DNA of 62,000 nucleotides, taken from contig NW_019091356.1 of the NCBI RefSeq assembly GCF_001949145.1, positions 3,277,747 to 3,339,746 of the forward strand, written 5' to 3'. Origin of the DNA: Acanthaster planci. Lineage: Eukaryota; Echinodermata; Asteroidea; Valvatida; Acanthasteridae. The position numbers were made by a program, and so were the translations under genes. The notes below the pieces were generated by a model, which saw nothing but the letters and a program-made list of their open reading frames with translations, was not told the DNA's origin and did no database searches. Below, piece by piece: positions 11,988 through 24,376 of the stretch (position 1 is its first letter; each line of letters starts with the position of its first letter).

Positions 11988-12262
11988 TAAAAATTGAAAA
12001 CGCACTGTAAACCAAAGATCGTATACGGCGCAAGATGGATAACTCTGCCCAAAAGTAATTGCCAAGGGCGCCATTTGAGCAAGCGATACGCCTGTGCAGT
12101 TTACGGTAATGCTTGAGCGCAGGCTCACCAGGTGCACGTGCCTGCCCACGCAGGCGCCCACGCGATTACAACGTTTTACCTGTATTGACGGTGAAGTTCG
12201 CCATCTTGCGCCGCTTCACGGCGCTATACGATCTTTGCTGTAAACGCATATTTAATTTTGAT
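11988..12262. repeat. MITE-like inverted repeat, about 275 bp
   Basis: CAAAGATCGTATA (12013-12025) and CGGCGCAAGATGG (12026-12038) are found as exact reverse complements at 12225-12237 and 12201-12213. Weaker matches continue outward (AT-rich, GTAAAC) and inward (GTAATtGC..GGGCGCC). There is no ORF inside, so a non-autonomous DNA transposon relic is the likeliest reading. Confidence 0.7.
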
Positions 12263-12799
12263 TCATTGCTTTCTTTGTTTTTTCCCTGTACGACTTCAAG
12301 AACCTTTGCAGAAAAAAAACTTTCTAATGTTACATCTTACACGTTACCCTTACAAAACTGCGGTAGCATTTGTGAGCCGCGTCTGTTTTTAATTCAGTCG
12401 TTCATTTCCTGTTCTGTTTTCACGACGAACCCTGACTTTCTCGAAATATGTTTGTAGAATTTCATTACACGATGTGCTGTTTGAAGTTTATTCCACGATT
12501 CGAATACAACCTTAGTCTTTTCACCGCATACCTATCCCAATCGGATAACGTAACTTAGTTTCTCCAATATTGTCCAAAGATTTTGACTTGTCTCCTGCCG
12601 CGCGCCAAAGGTAACTCGGCTAAAACAACCTCGGTTTCAAACAACCCGTCTTCTTTCTGCACCTCCGGACGTCTCCAAAGGCTCTGCCCCAAGTCTGATT
12701 TGTGAGATAAAAATGGTAAAAATCATAGCCCAATCATGATGCCACTTACAACGCTCTTAAGATGAGAATGATTGGCTCATTACTTTTTTTGGGGGGGGG

Positions 12800-12851
12800 T
12801 TGTTTGTTTGTTTGTTTGTTTGTTGGGTTGTTTGTTTATTTGTTTGTTTGC
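12800..12851 (+). repeat. (TTTG)n microsatellite
   Basis: Imperfect tetranucleotide array of TGTT units, interrupted by GGGTTG and TTTATT, preceded by a G-run. It creates spurious Cys/Leu/Phe/Val-rich open frames. Confidence 0.85.
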
Positions 12852-15800
12852 ATTCCTTTTCTTCTTCTTCCCTTCAAAAGATGCGATGCTTCTCCTCTCT
12901 GCGTGAGAGAACACGCCACTTCCTCGAGACACTTGGTTTTCCCCTCCAAATTCACATCACCAAAGCAGGACAGCAGACAGTTTCCAACAGTCTCGTATTT
13001 CATTGTTCGCAGCATGTTCCGAATGAGGTAATTGGAACATATCGCCATTATTCAGCACACAGAATTGGCAGGCCCTGGACGAAGAGAGGCGGAATTTCAG
13101 CAAACATCTTTCCATCACGATTTAAAAAAAGGATCCTCAATTACAGGTTTCCACGACAGTCGGCGTATTACAACACAATTACAGTAATCGAGGTTTACAT
13201 ACACTTGGACTCTACGTGTTTGATTACAAATTTGAAGACTTCATTCCTTGCAAGGATTATTTACGGAGGTTAAAGTAAATAACATGTATGTACCGATCAC
13301 CTATAGAAAAAGAAAGGGCGCCCAGAATCGCATTTATCTTTAAAATTACATGTATAACTAAGCACTCTCGGTCCCACTATATACACATGAAATCTTCTGA
13401 TGAGAGCAATGTGGAAGTAGACAACTTTGCTCGTCGCCCGGCGCCCCAACAGGGTGTTGGATGGGAAGGGCTGATGGCTTTGCACTGTGATTGGCTACGT
13501 TGTGCACGACCTGTGACCGCGAGGTTATCACTTCCTGTTAGTTCTTGGTTCGCCAGTGGCATGGTAATGCTTTGGCAAGGGCAAAGTGTTGGCTATCTAA
13601 AAACATGGCCTTGGTACAATCATGGAGGAATTTCAGATCATTGATTTCACTGTAGGGCCCTATCTTGTTCAATTTTGGATGAACGAATTAGGCCTAAGTG
13701 TTGTAACAACATTTTCAACAATGAAGAAGAAAAAAGACAAAATATCGAATTGATAGCCGCCGCTTTTGTACGGTAACACTTTGAGCATGCTTTGCACGTC
13801 ATTAGCCGTGACCCCGTGTGACGTATTTCCTTCACTAAAAACTGAGCAAGGCCATCAGCCCGTCCTAGCGCCCTGTTCGGGCGCTGGTACTGCGATCACG
13901 GGCGAAGTGGGCACGGTGCTGACGATGACGTAATGTTTTTCAACCAACCGTGTTGTTGTCTTAGGATCCTCAATTATTCTGCGCCTGTGTCACATCACTG
14001 GAAGGTCTCAGTTGTGCGCGAGATGAGTGGGCGCGAAATTAGTCTAAAATCGTGCTTATGAAAGCCGAAGCACTGTCGGTGTTTTCCACCTTCAATTTTT
14101 TCCGAAGGAGGCATTCAAATCATGTCTACTTTTATACAGACTTTAAACCGGTATAAAAATTCTAATTGACATTAAGGTTCATACACAGCACGCTCGACAT
14201 GTTTCAAAGGTTGACCTCTTGAACTTGAGTTGACGCTGTTCCGAGCTCTGCGATTGATTTCACCATTTCCATTTTTGAGTGTGCACCCTTGCTGTTTATG
14301 TATTGCAGCTCACGATCGGTCTACTCGTGTATTTGCAAATTTGCAATTCTGCATATTGACCGGTGTACACTGCACTGGCTAAACTGTGGGCAGGTGGTTG
14401 GTTAATGGGGGATGAGCACTCGCAACCATACTACCGCTGAATTCCGCACAGGCTCGGCTGGCTCTTTTCTGTGGGGGTGTGGGAGCTCAATTTCCTAGGC
14501 AGGGCCCATAAACAGACCGGGAAAGCCTCCTTGCGTGTAAATTTTAAACCTACTGCGATCATCTCGAGGCGGATTTGTCGCCGTTTCGTTTCTGCTCAGG
14601 CCGCTTGTAGCCCTGCGCCAGTGCAGACGCCGGTTCGAAATCCCACTTCGTCTGTGAATCCCCCCACTCACGAGATGCACAGTGCACCCATAGGCAGAAT
14701 ATACCTTTCGAAATGAATGATGATGAAACACTGCCCGGTGGATTCAAGGTTAGAGGCTCTTTGCGCTCGCCTCTTGTTGGGGGCACATTTAACGCTTTTT
14801 GTACCTTTTCTACCCTCTCCCGTCTTACCAAGTACTTCAGGGTTTGGTTGTTGGGGAAGTCGGAAACACACCTCCAAATCCGCTTCCTCAGTTTTCTCGG
14901 CACAAAAAAAAGGTGGGAGGATGATCCCAAAGTCCATCCCACCCCTCACAAAGTGTGAGGGATGTACACCCCCCATCTCCCTGTCTGTCTCTCACCCCGC
15001 CCCCCTCCCGGCCGTTTACGCAGTGCTGTCAGTTGACGCGCGCATGGCGCTGTCGTTCGAGATTGTGACTGACCTGCACACCAAATATCGTTTCTTTTGT
15101 GTGCAGCATTTTTTTGGTGTGTCTCATTCAAAGGGCAAGGACTGTGAGAAAATAATGGTCAGCCTCTCAATTTCCTTTTCCATATTGGCTCATCGCTGGC
15201 GAGATTTAGCCGGAATCCATTCTGTAATTAAGATCGTGACGGCGGCTGTCGAGGGATGTATGAAGCCAGCGAGTCTTGTCTCAGGCTTTCGATTCTTATG
15301 AAATTCGCGGAAAGGCTGTCTACCCGAACCTTCTGAATCCTGACGTAACTTTTAGGACAGAACTGTAAACACATCATATTCAGAAAACTCAAAGACATTC
15401 GGGTTTTTTTTCTCTCGATTGTCTTTAAGCTAAAAGCTGAAGCAGATTACAAAGCTAGCCCCCCCCCCAATCTATCTCTAGGGGCTTCGTACGCTAGTTG
15501 AGGGACACACAATGTTCCGAGTCGTCTACTCCTGCAATGGGGTTTTACCCTCCGTTAATTACACTCCCTCGTCTTATAAAGAAACGTCCATTTAGAGCTC
15601 TACAGACTAAATACTCCAGAACCCAATTGTTCTCCGAGCGTTACACAGCCGAAATTGGTCGATTTTTCTTGATTGTCCCAAATATCCAAACAGATAATTC
15701 CTTCGCGTAATTACATTTACATATCTGTCCATTTTTATGTCGGTATTTTAAATGTGAGGTGTCGGCAACCGTACTAGCTCTTCTTTCTTTGAAGGTGAAG

Positions 15801-18800
15801 GACTAATATACACTGTACTGCCCCTGCTGATGAGCAAATGGCACATACATAGGCTTACGCTATGTCTACATCTTTCAAGGACTCAACAAAATACATCATG
15901 CACCCTTCGGGCGTGTTATAGCCCGTTATATAGTATACAGAATCCACCCTTATCGGAAAACTTAATACCCCAAGGCGGTAGAGGCAGTGCGACGTGAATG
16001 TGCGGCTTGCCTACAGGCCTTGTGCCAGGCAGTGTGACCTCGGTGGGATTTGAACACGAACTTAAACCCAGGCTCAACGAACATCGGGGGAACTGATCGC
16101 TCTATGCGTGGAGGAATAAAAACACATGTGACCCAATTGCACTGGGGGAAAAAAATGTTTCTCTAACCTTTTGAATTCTCAAAAATGATTGCTGCCCCAC
16201 GGGGTGTGAAAAATAGCACCCAATCGCTTTACCCAACGCAGAAAAAACAGAACACTTGACACGTTTTTCCGCATATACTAGCTGTCAGGACCCGAAGGGC
16301 GAATTCAGATCAAAGTCATCCGTTCTATTTATAAGTTGTTTCTTATTTCATCCCCGGGATGTTTGCCATCAAAACAGCTTCATGTTTTTTCTCTTTCTCT
16401 TCGCCAGAGAGAGAAAAAACAGCGCCACGCAGGCAGGATTAACATTGTCTTACGCTGAGTAACATGCCGCAGACATGTTCAGTCCGACCGTGATCATTTC
16501 GCTTATTAATCGATTCGGCTCATGTTACACTGGCGTCTTGGAATAACTCGTCAGCGCCGGTTGCACACAGATGTGTTATTTTTTGTTTTCCGACAGAAAC
16601 ATTTCACTGTTCACGACAGACCCGGTGTTAGTTTATGACCTATCTATACACGCAGTGTATTACAAGGAGCTTTGCGATTTATCTGCTGTTTGTTTTTATG
16701 TCAACAAACACGTTTAAGGTTGCGGAGACTTCTATTTATGTATTTCGTTTCTTGATAAATACCACTATGTTGATATAGGATTAATATTTGACCCTGGTGA
16801 ACGAACGACTTATGCAGTGATTGAGAATTACCAAATCGCTTTTTTTTATTAATTAACATCGCAAGATACTGGTACATATATACTTTGGGAACGGTGGTTC
16901 AGCGGGGTCAGCACGAGTGTTGAACACCTCCAGTCTCGGTGGGCAGGGCAGATTCGAGCATACCAACCGATCGCAGCCACAAGGTTGAAGCCATTTGACT
17001 GTTGACTTCGTGTCTGTCGTCAAACCAATTAGCAATCACGACGGCGCGAACCTGCCCATGACACCAATGTGTGACGGAACAGACTAGCTGCCATCCAGCC
17101 GTTATGCTGAACACAGAAAATACGCAGTCTTTTCAAGTTACAAAACGGATCGCTATGTGATAAATTTGCATTCTTTAACCAAACTGAATTATAAGCAAAA
17201 CAAACATAGGTTTAATACAAAAATTAAACAGAAATACTTGGTATGGCCATTTTTCGACAGCGTTGGTTAAATTTCACATTGACAGTAGGGGATTTTGTAT
17301 GAATCTTCCGGTGACAAATACCCTAATTTTGGATGACTGAAGTTCGGCAGGCGAATTAATTATTACGCCAACCTTCCGGTATTTTAATAGACCTTCTAGA
17401 ATCTCTTCAACAAGTGTATACCGGTACTTGTCTTCGGACTCCGACTATGGTTGTCATGGAGACAACATTCTCCTCCCACTGACCCCCCACCTCGGGGAAG
17501 TCGAGGGCACGCAAATTACGCCCGATTAATAACATGGGAAAAACCGAGAGAGAAAACTTCTAACATAGGGGCCTAACGCTCAAGAATAGCACACTTCATG
17601 TTCTTGGTGACAGATATGAACCCCGCAGGGACAGCGAAGCGCGAGTCCGTCGACAGAACACAGAGGATTCTGTTGACATAATCTTGGAGTGGTTTCAGTC
17701 AATTTCAAATGCAGTGGAACGTACCTTCATTTAAAGTGCACCTAGGGTAAAACATCATACCACAAACACAGCACCACCAAATGCCACTTTGACAAGTCAG
17801 ACATTGCTAAAAAAAAAAAAAGGGAAAAAAAGGGTAACAGGTCCAAATGCGTAAAGATGTGGGTCGCGTGCATGAGGCTGTCTTCGTATTTGGTGATAGA
17901 TGCGGCGATACATTATTGAAAATATACCGGGATTGCGGAACACTTGGCGCTATACGTGAAACTGATAGCTATGAGGAATGTACTTAAATAGAAGCGGTCG
18001 CTAAACAAAATGGATACCAGTCATTGCCGTGTTATTTTGGTGTTTCGCTTTTGATTGGTGCTCCTCGGGTAAGTACACCATGGTATGGCATAAGATGGCT
18101 TTCAACTGAACTCTCCACTTTAAAATTTGTGGTTGATTAACTTTGATATTTCTGTGACTACTAATCAGACCTCTGAACGCCAACAGACATGATTGGATCC
18201 CAGAAGTGGCTCCAGCTTTTCGGAATTGCATGTGATGCTGTGCTGTAATTGGCTCTGATCTGAGGAAAGTAGTTCCATCCGGAACGGTCGAGTCCCCGCC
18301 GAGAATTTCCATAGGTCTCGTACGCCGTTCACGCTGAGACGTGGGCCCAACTTCACATCCGCTGGGAGGACGACAAACATTCGCCCAGGCCTGGCGCGTC
18401 TGCAGATTTCATTTATGCGACAAAGCAACCGGGGACCGCCAAACCGGTAAACCTCGCCAGAGGCAAATAATGATACAGAGACAAGCTGGCGAATTTCTCA
18501 AAAGGCACTGAGCGGGAAGGTTGTACCCGTGAATCTATTCTTCGAGCTGCAAAAGGGCGAAAATACATCGTTATTTACCACAGGTCAGGGGAACCCGCGT
18601 GGTTTCACCACAAATTTTTTTATAGAAGTTACCAAGAATATTGGAACTATAACTGGCAAATCCACATGGGGACTTTGCTTTTGCAGGGAACACTGCTCTT
18701 TAGACTAACATATTCGTCTTAGTCTATTAAATATATTTCCACCATGTCCACCGTAATAGCTCTTACATTATTACACCTAATGAATCGAGTCGATTCTGCA

Positions 18801-19995
18801 GACAGACACGGGTATCCGAATGCATCACAGTCCACGTGCACGATCTCAGAAATAAAACATATCATCCGGTTGGCCTGTTATGCACCGCGGGATTTCTCTT
18901 AGCCTGCGCCTCATCAGAAATCGTATATTCGCACTGAAAGGGGCCCAGTTGATGTCTCGTGGTGTGGATTGCAGAAGGGACTTGTGTGACACGTGCCAAT
19001 TAGATTCATACCGTTAATAACACCCTGCGTCTGTATTATTGCCACGAACATTATTAGGGTGACGATTTAGTCGACGCCATCTTTGCTCCGGTTGCCTGAA
19101 AGCTAAACCGACCGAGCGAGTGAGGCTATAGCATTGCGTCATGGGTGCCAGGCTGATTTTCAAATCCCAGTCTGGAGTCGTTCGACTGAGTAAAAGAGAT
19201 CCCTAGACCCATTAACGGGGCCCTACATACGTACATGCATAGGCCTGCTTCTTCGTCGACGAATTACGTATATAGGATCTGTTTACGGATCTAACAGATT
19301 CTTTGCTCGCACAATGTTCTCAAAGGTTGTTGTTTTCGAACTGGAGTACTTTAGGTATTGTATGATATAATATTCTCGCACCGTGACGCATTCGGTGAAG
19401 TTGGCCCTTTAACCCCTAACGATGGCTGCTTATTCGCCTTCATCTATATGGCCTTACTAGTTCCACTGTCACGGACCCCCCCCCCACGTACGTAAATTTC
19501 AACAAATTGAGTTTGACCGTCACCATAAACCAAATGAAGTATTACTTTTTTCGCAGTTTCATTTCAGATATCTGGTCAACGTAATTTACGAGAGTGCACT
19601 ACTTTCTTTTCCTAGAGTCGAAGGCATTTCCCGCGAGAGTGATGATTTATAATCAGCTCTTAGCACGGGACGGTCCCGCCACCAAAGTGATCATAAAACG
19701 CTTGGGTAATTAGAGTTTCTGTTGGTAGCATAGCGCCTTTACAGTGGAGAGAGCGAGCCTGAAGACGTACTGGACATCTTTACAGTTTTTGTGTGTGATT
19801 TTCAGTATCGATGCGATTTGTCAGTGGATACTGCGCAACATCGGCCCACATAACCAAACACAAATTTTGATCAGGCTTCTGGCTACAGACGTGCTGCCTG
19901 TTCCAATGTGCGACTAAATTTTTGCAACCTGAATGGTCGTTAAAAGCCGCCCAAGTACCCATGTGCCTATGTACGTAGGAGGACAGCTCGGCAAT

Positions 19996-20103
19996 AGAGG
20001 CCGGCTTGCATGGCTGCCATCTTGCAAGCTAGTGCTTTTCTTCCAAAGAATATACACAAAAGCATTGTCCTGCAAGACATGTATTAACCATGCAAAGTCT
20101 ATA
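19996..20103. repeat. Diverged copy of a ~110-bp palindromic MITE (same family as 58212-58320)
   Basis: The left arm (AGAGG...TTGCATGGCTGCCATCTTGCA) and right arm (TGCAAGACATG...CCATGCAAAGTCTAT) are inverted relative to each other. Both match the hairpin arms in ARL5 intron 2, including the inner GTGCTTTT.TTCC part. Two copies 38 kb apart establish a family. Confidence 0.7.
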
Positions 20104-20731
20104 AGGTTGCCACCATAATTCGTCCCCACTTTCACGAACACCCGAAGAGCAAAATCGGGGTTTGAGAAAATCGCATTTAAAGTTGGTCTCTTTTGCAAAC
20201 GATCATATCCCCAAGACTTGACTTTCCCTTGACTATGAAAATGAAACTCATGAAAGATCCGATCTTAAAAGACACATAAACCACAAAATCACATTTGTAG
20301 GAATCAATTCAAATTGTTTATTTTGTAGACAAACAAAATCTGTCTGTTCACGAAAACGCTGGATTTCGTGTGCATTTTGTCTCTTCGTGAAAACTGTCCG
20401 TATTGGCGAGTGCCAGGCGCAAATTGTTACATTTGCATACATTTCCTGCGTCACTTTTGTCTCCTCGTAAAACAGATTTTACCCACGTTTTGGCTCTTTA
20501 ATGGTAACGCTATATCTATGGAGGACCGTTTCTCTTCTTGCAAACGGTAAGTGCGGGTTAAATTGCATTGCAAATTACATTGCCCATTGAGATCATCATT
20601 ATTTGGCTGATTTGGGTAGATTTGGTAAAAAATGATTACACCACCTTGTAAGCAGCAGATAGCCTTGCTGATTTTGAAAAACAAAATAGAAATTTGAAAG
20701 AAAAAAATCCCGATTTTTGGGCACTTTCAGC

Positions 20732-20834
20732 TTGCAAAGCGTTGGCCAATCACAACTTACAAAATTTGTCGACCCTTTCCAAATGCGATTGGGTCGACAG
20801 ATTTCGCGCGTTGTGATTGGCCAACGCGTTGCAA
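20732..20834. repeat. Near-perfect hairpin with a CCAAT box in each arm
   Basis: Arms of 44 bp (20732-20775 and 20791-20834) match at about 38 of 44 positions across a 15-bp loop. Each arm contains TTGGCCAATCACAAC, i.e. an intact CCAAT core of NF-Y type, and GTCGACCC near the loop. Probably a MITE; a regulatory palindrome is the alternative. Confidence 0.75.
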
Positions 20835-21889
20835 ATTCTTGAAGGCGCACTACATATTGTGAAACACCCATATCATAGCTGCTTCTGTGTTTGGTCGCAC
20901 CCGTTCACGAGCTTTTATGTCCCTCCACAAGTGCACGCATAGGCGTATTCTCCTACAAACACGTCATCAACGTGGACCCCTCCTTGCGAGTATTCTGTGC
21001 TCTGTAACACATTACAGCTGTGACATTAAGGCAAGCGTCTCTACAAACTGTAAGTGACGACTCCGGCAAGGACCAATCTGCCTGTATAGATGAAAGAAAT
21101 GTTCGTCGACGCGAAACCATCAGACTGTCTGGAATGAGCCAATCGGTAACCGGAGACACGGAACTCGGGCATCACAAAAGCGCACTGAAGATAAGTGCGT
21201 TTCAATTTATGCTCTCGTAGATACCATGCCTGGTCCAAAGACGGTTCTCCGAAAGGCTGTGGCGGGTAACGAGAACAAGAAACGCCAACGAGTTTTTACC
21301 TGGATAAAAATGACGGCCTCCTTGCCCTCTTGGAAAGCTGTAAGCCGGTAAAGCGCTATGGTGACGTCAGGACACCCGTGCAGAAAACCCTGCCAGACCG
21401 CCAGTCGCCCTTTTGTTATTCATGTCACCTCTGCCTTGATTACAAACACTGCCTACAATTTTGTACTGGCGGCCAGAGTTTGCAGGAGCCCACCCTCGGT
21501 CAGACACATTTTACTTTGGCGTGAAAAAGCGGGGGGGGATTTTTATTTAGTTTTTAAGTGGAGGTATTCATTAATCGCAAGCATGATGCCCTCCGTGAAT
21601 TCTTGTTTTTGTTGTACTGACGGCCAACTTGCGACGCGGCAAAGTAAGGTCCATTCTACCCACAGTCGTCGGACTGCTTACGCCTTGTACGGGAATGGGG
21701 GGGGGCTTTTCTACGGCACGGTACGTGCACCATGTGCGGGCGTTGCTAGCCAACTGCCAAAATATAACTATCATAGAAGAATCCAGATTGGTTGTAGCGA
21801 CGGTTCAAGAGCCGTGATTTCCAACATCAAAGTAAACATGCATCAGCTGTAACCATGCCTGACTCGACAAACAAAATGCGGCCTACACT

Positions 21890-22866
21890 TGATACAAAGC
21901 AGAATTCGGGTCAAAAAGATTGGAACATTGTTTTTGCTTTGCGGAAGGCCTTTTTTTTCAAAATCAAAAGTGTCTTGTTTTTCATATCGAGTGTATTTTT
22001 TAAATGAATCTCATTTTAAAGGATTGTATTTTTTGACTTTTGAAATGCATTTTTAAAAACTGAAAGAAATTTTAAAGACGCAATGCATGTTTTTTTTAGA
22101 TTTGAATTAATTTTAAAAGAGAGGATGAATTTGTATAGACGGAACGACATATTTCAAGATTGGAACGAATTTTTAAAGTCCAAACATTTTTTAAAGATTA
22201 GACTAAAGTTGTTGACTCCGAATATATTTTTAAAATTGGAACACTTTTCCCAACGCAAAGCTGTCATTCGGCGCACGCATTTTACCCAAAATCACATTTC
22301 GTCCGAATTGGGGAAACATCCAAATTTCTCAAGCATCCAAAATGAGAAAGCATCCGTGTTTCAAAGCATCCAATCTTTTTGACGGTGTTCGGCCCAAAGT
22401 TCCAAACCTTTTTTTGGACGATTCTGCTATTTTCGGAATGCGCATGCGCAGGCAAACTCCTACAGTGGTTCCCGCTACCTTTTACGGTCGTTGCCTTCGC
22501 GGCCTGCAGACTCGTCTCCATGTTTACATGTAAAATCTGATTCACATTTTGAAAACACGTTCACTCTTTACAAATTTACTCCAAACTAGAAAATATGTTA
22601 CCTCTATACAAATTCATCCGCTCTTTGAAAATCTATTTGAATGTAAAAACATGTACCGGTACGGTATTGCATCTTTTAAATTTCGTTCGTTTTTTCAAAA
22701 ATGCTCTCAAAAAGTAAAATAAGTAAAAAATACGATCTTTTTAAATTGACATTCGTTTTAAAAATACATTCGATTTTTAAACAACACGTTCGATTTTGAA
22801 AAAAACGCATTCCGTTAAGCAAAAACACGTTCCAATCTTTTGGACCCGAACTGAGCTTCGTACACT
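21890..22866. repeat. Large imperfect fold-back element, about 970 bp
   Basis: Arms of roughly 310-330 bp lie at about 21890-22210 and 22530-22866. Anchor pairs: TTCGGGTC then AAAAGATTGGAAC (21906-21926) against the complement at 22829-22849; TTTTTGCTT; GGATGAATTTGTATAGA (22123-22139) against 22603-22619; ACATATTT/AATATGT near 22148 and 22593. All share one centre near 22375. Within each arm a short T-rich motif repeats (GGAACG..TTTTTAAA). No transposase-like frame is visible. The unpaired middle (22210-22530) is unrelated to the arms. Confidence 0.8.
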
Positions 22867-24191
22867 TGCGAAAAGCATCTCCGATCCACGCAACAGTACT
22901 GTTTAAATCCAGTGGCTCAAGCTTTGTGTACAAGAATGACGAAGCACCGCTCGTTTGGTTTTTTGATATCTTGAGGGAAATCGTGAGAATCAAATTCCTG
23001 TCGAAGAAAGCAAGCACATATGGCGCACGGTAAAGGCACGCTTTTATATATAAAAATGGGCCTCTCCTTTTCAATCTGTTAGCGGAGAGTTTGGGGGCAT
23101 GCTAGCTGGAATTTTTTCATTAACAAGTTCCAAGTGCGTAATGAATGTTCTCTGAATGCTATCGATCGGAGGCCTCGAATCCATTCATTCATCAATCGGC
23201 CGGTTATCAACCGATATCTTTCCGCGCCAGTGTGGAGCGGTCGAGGCACAACACGTCGTCGCGGCTAAAATATGAAATTCAAGCATGGACTGATAACTCA
23301 TATTTTGGCTTAATGTAACAGTGGAAAAAAGATAAAAGAATTTCTATTGCACATTTGGATAGGGAATCGTCTTCATTCAAAAACGCTGTTGAATTTCTCA
23401 CTCTGCCTTTAATGTTGTGCAACATTTTGCTTTCCCATGTTTTAACTGGCGCGGATCTTCGAGGGGCCCATAGGGTGCCATCAGGCGTTTATCGGCAAGG
23501 GACTCCACCTCTGCATATTTTGTCCCTGACACTTCGGCGAGAGAAATGAAGTCACATCGATAGCCTTCTGGATTTCATGTCCGTCGAGGCAGAGTCATAA
23601 TCGCTCCCCATTCTGCCTCCAGACAGCTAGGCACTCCATCAGGTTTATCCAGCCAACCCGTCTCAAACATTTGAATTAATTTTCTATTACCAACATCGTC
23701 GGCATTTCTCTCCACTTTACGGCTGACGTTCATAATAATTCACCTTCAACAGCGGCAACAAGCAGACGCTGCCTCGCTTGACGTATACTCAACTGCAAAC
23801 GATATTGACATTTTTCTTCAGCGAGAGTAAAATAAACAAGGATTTCAATATTTCTTTCTAACTCAAGATTAGACCCATTGTTTTCGTTAATTTTTTCGAG
23901 AGGCACGAAACACCTGTCACTTTCATTACCTAAGGAGTTGAGTAGGCCTACTTCGTTTCAGTTTCGGTATACGGGCGTGATATCCTTACAGAAGCACAGA
24001 TAATGCCTATTCTATAACATGTTGATTTACTTGTAGTTTTCATTTGGAAATTATATTGCCGTCTGCTTGATGATATCCACTATGTACTGGTATGGAATTG
24101 CAGGTTACAATGCAGCAGCGTGCGGTTATGCAATGCAACGGCACCTAACGCTACGCCTCACAATCACAGTGGGCGTCAGTTAAGTGCAAGG

Positions 24192-24376
24192 TGCAGAGCC
24201 GTTTGTAGAGAAAGTTGCAACATGAGTGTCTCAAGTGCTGGAACCAAAATGGCAGATTATGCGTCAGTGCACGTGGACAATGAGCACACGATAGCTGCAT
24301 GCTGCTGCATACATAATGAACAGCCATTTTGGTTCCAACGTCTGAAGTCGGCGCTACTTTCTCTATATTCCTCTGT
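24192..24376. repeat. MITE-like inverted repeat, about 185 bp
   Basis: TGGAACCAAAATGGC (24239-24253) is repeated as its reverse complement at about 24322-24336, followed by the pair ATTAT/ATAAT. Further out, TAGAGAAAGT (24206-24215) pairs with ACTTTCTCTA (24356-24365). All pairs share a centre near 24286. Confidence 0.65.

Noticed and set aside
13867-13885. AGCGCCC-TGTTC-GGGCGCT stem-loop
   Set aside because: A single 7-bp stem in a GC-rich patch can arise by chance, and nothing nearby gives it a role.
14717-15301. 194-codon open frame in the 18-kb gene-poor block
   Set aside because: No recognisable domain, low-complexity Pro/Ser composition, and several other frames are equally open in this GC-richer patch.
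16880-16965. tRNA-like sequence with TGGTTCAGCGGGGTCAGCACG and a GATTCGAGC box
   Set aside because: No acceptable acceptor or anticodon stem by eye. At most an old SINE fragment; too weak to list.
21358-21852. 164-codon open frame next to the large fold-back
   Set aside because: No domain or transposase motif; composition looks random.
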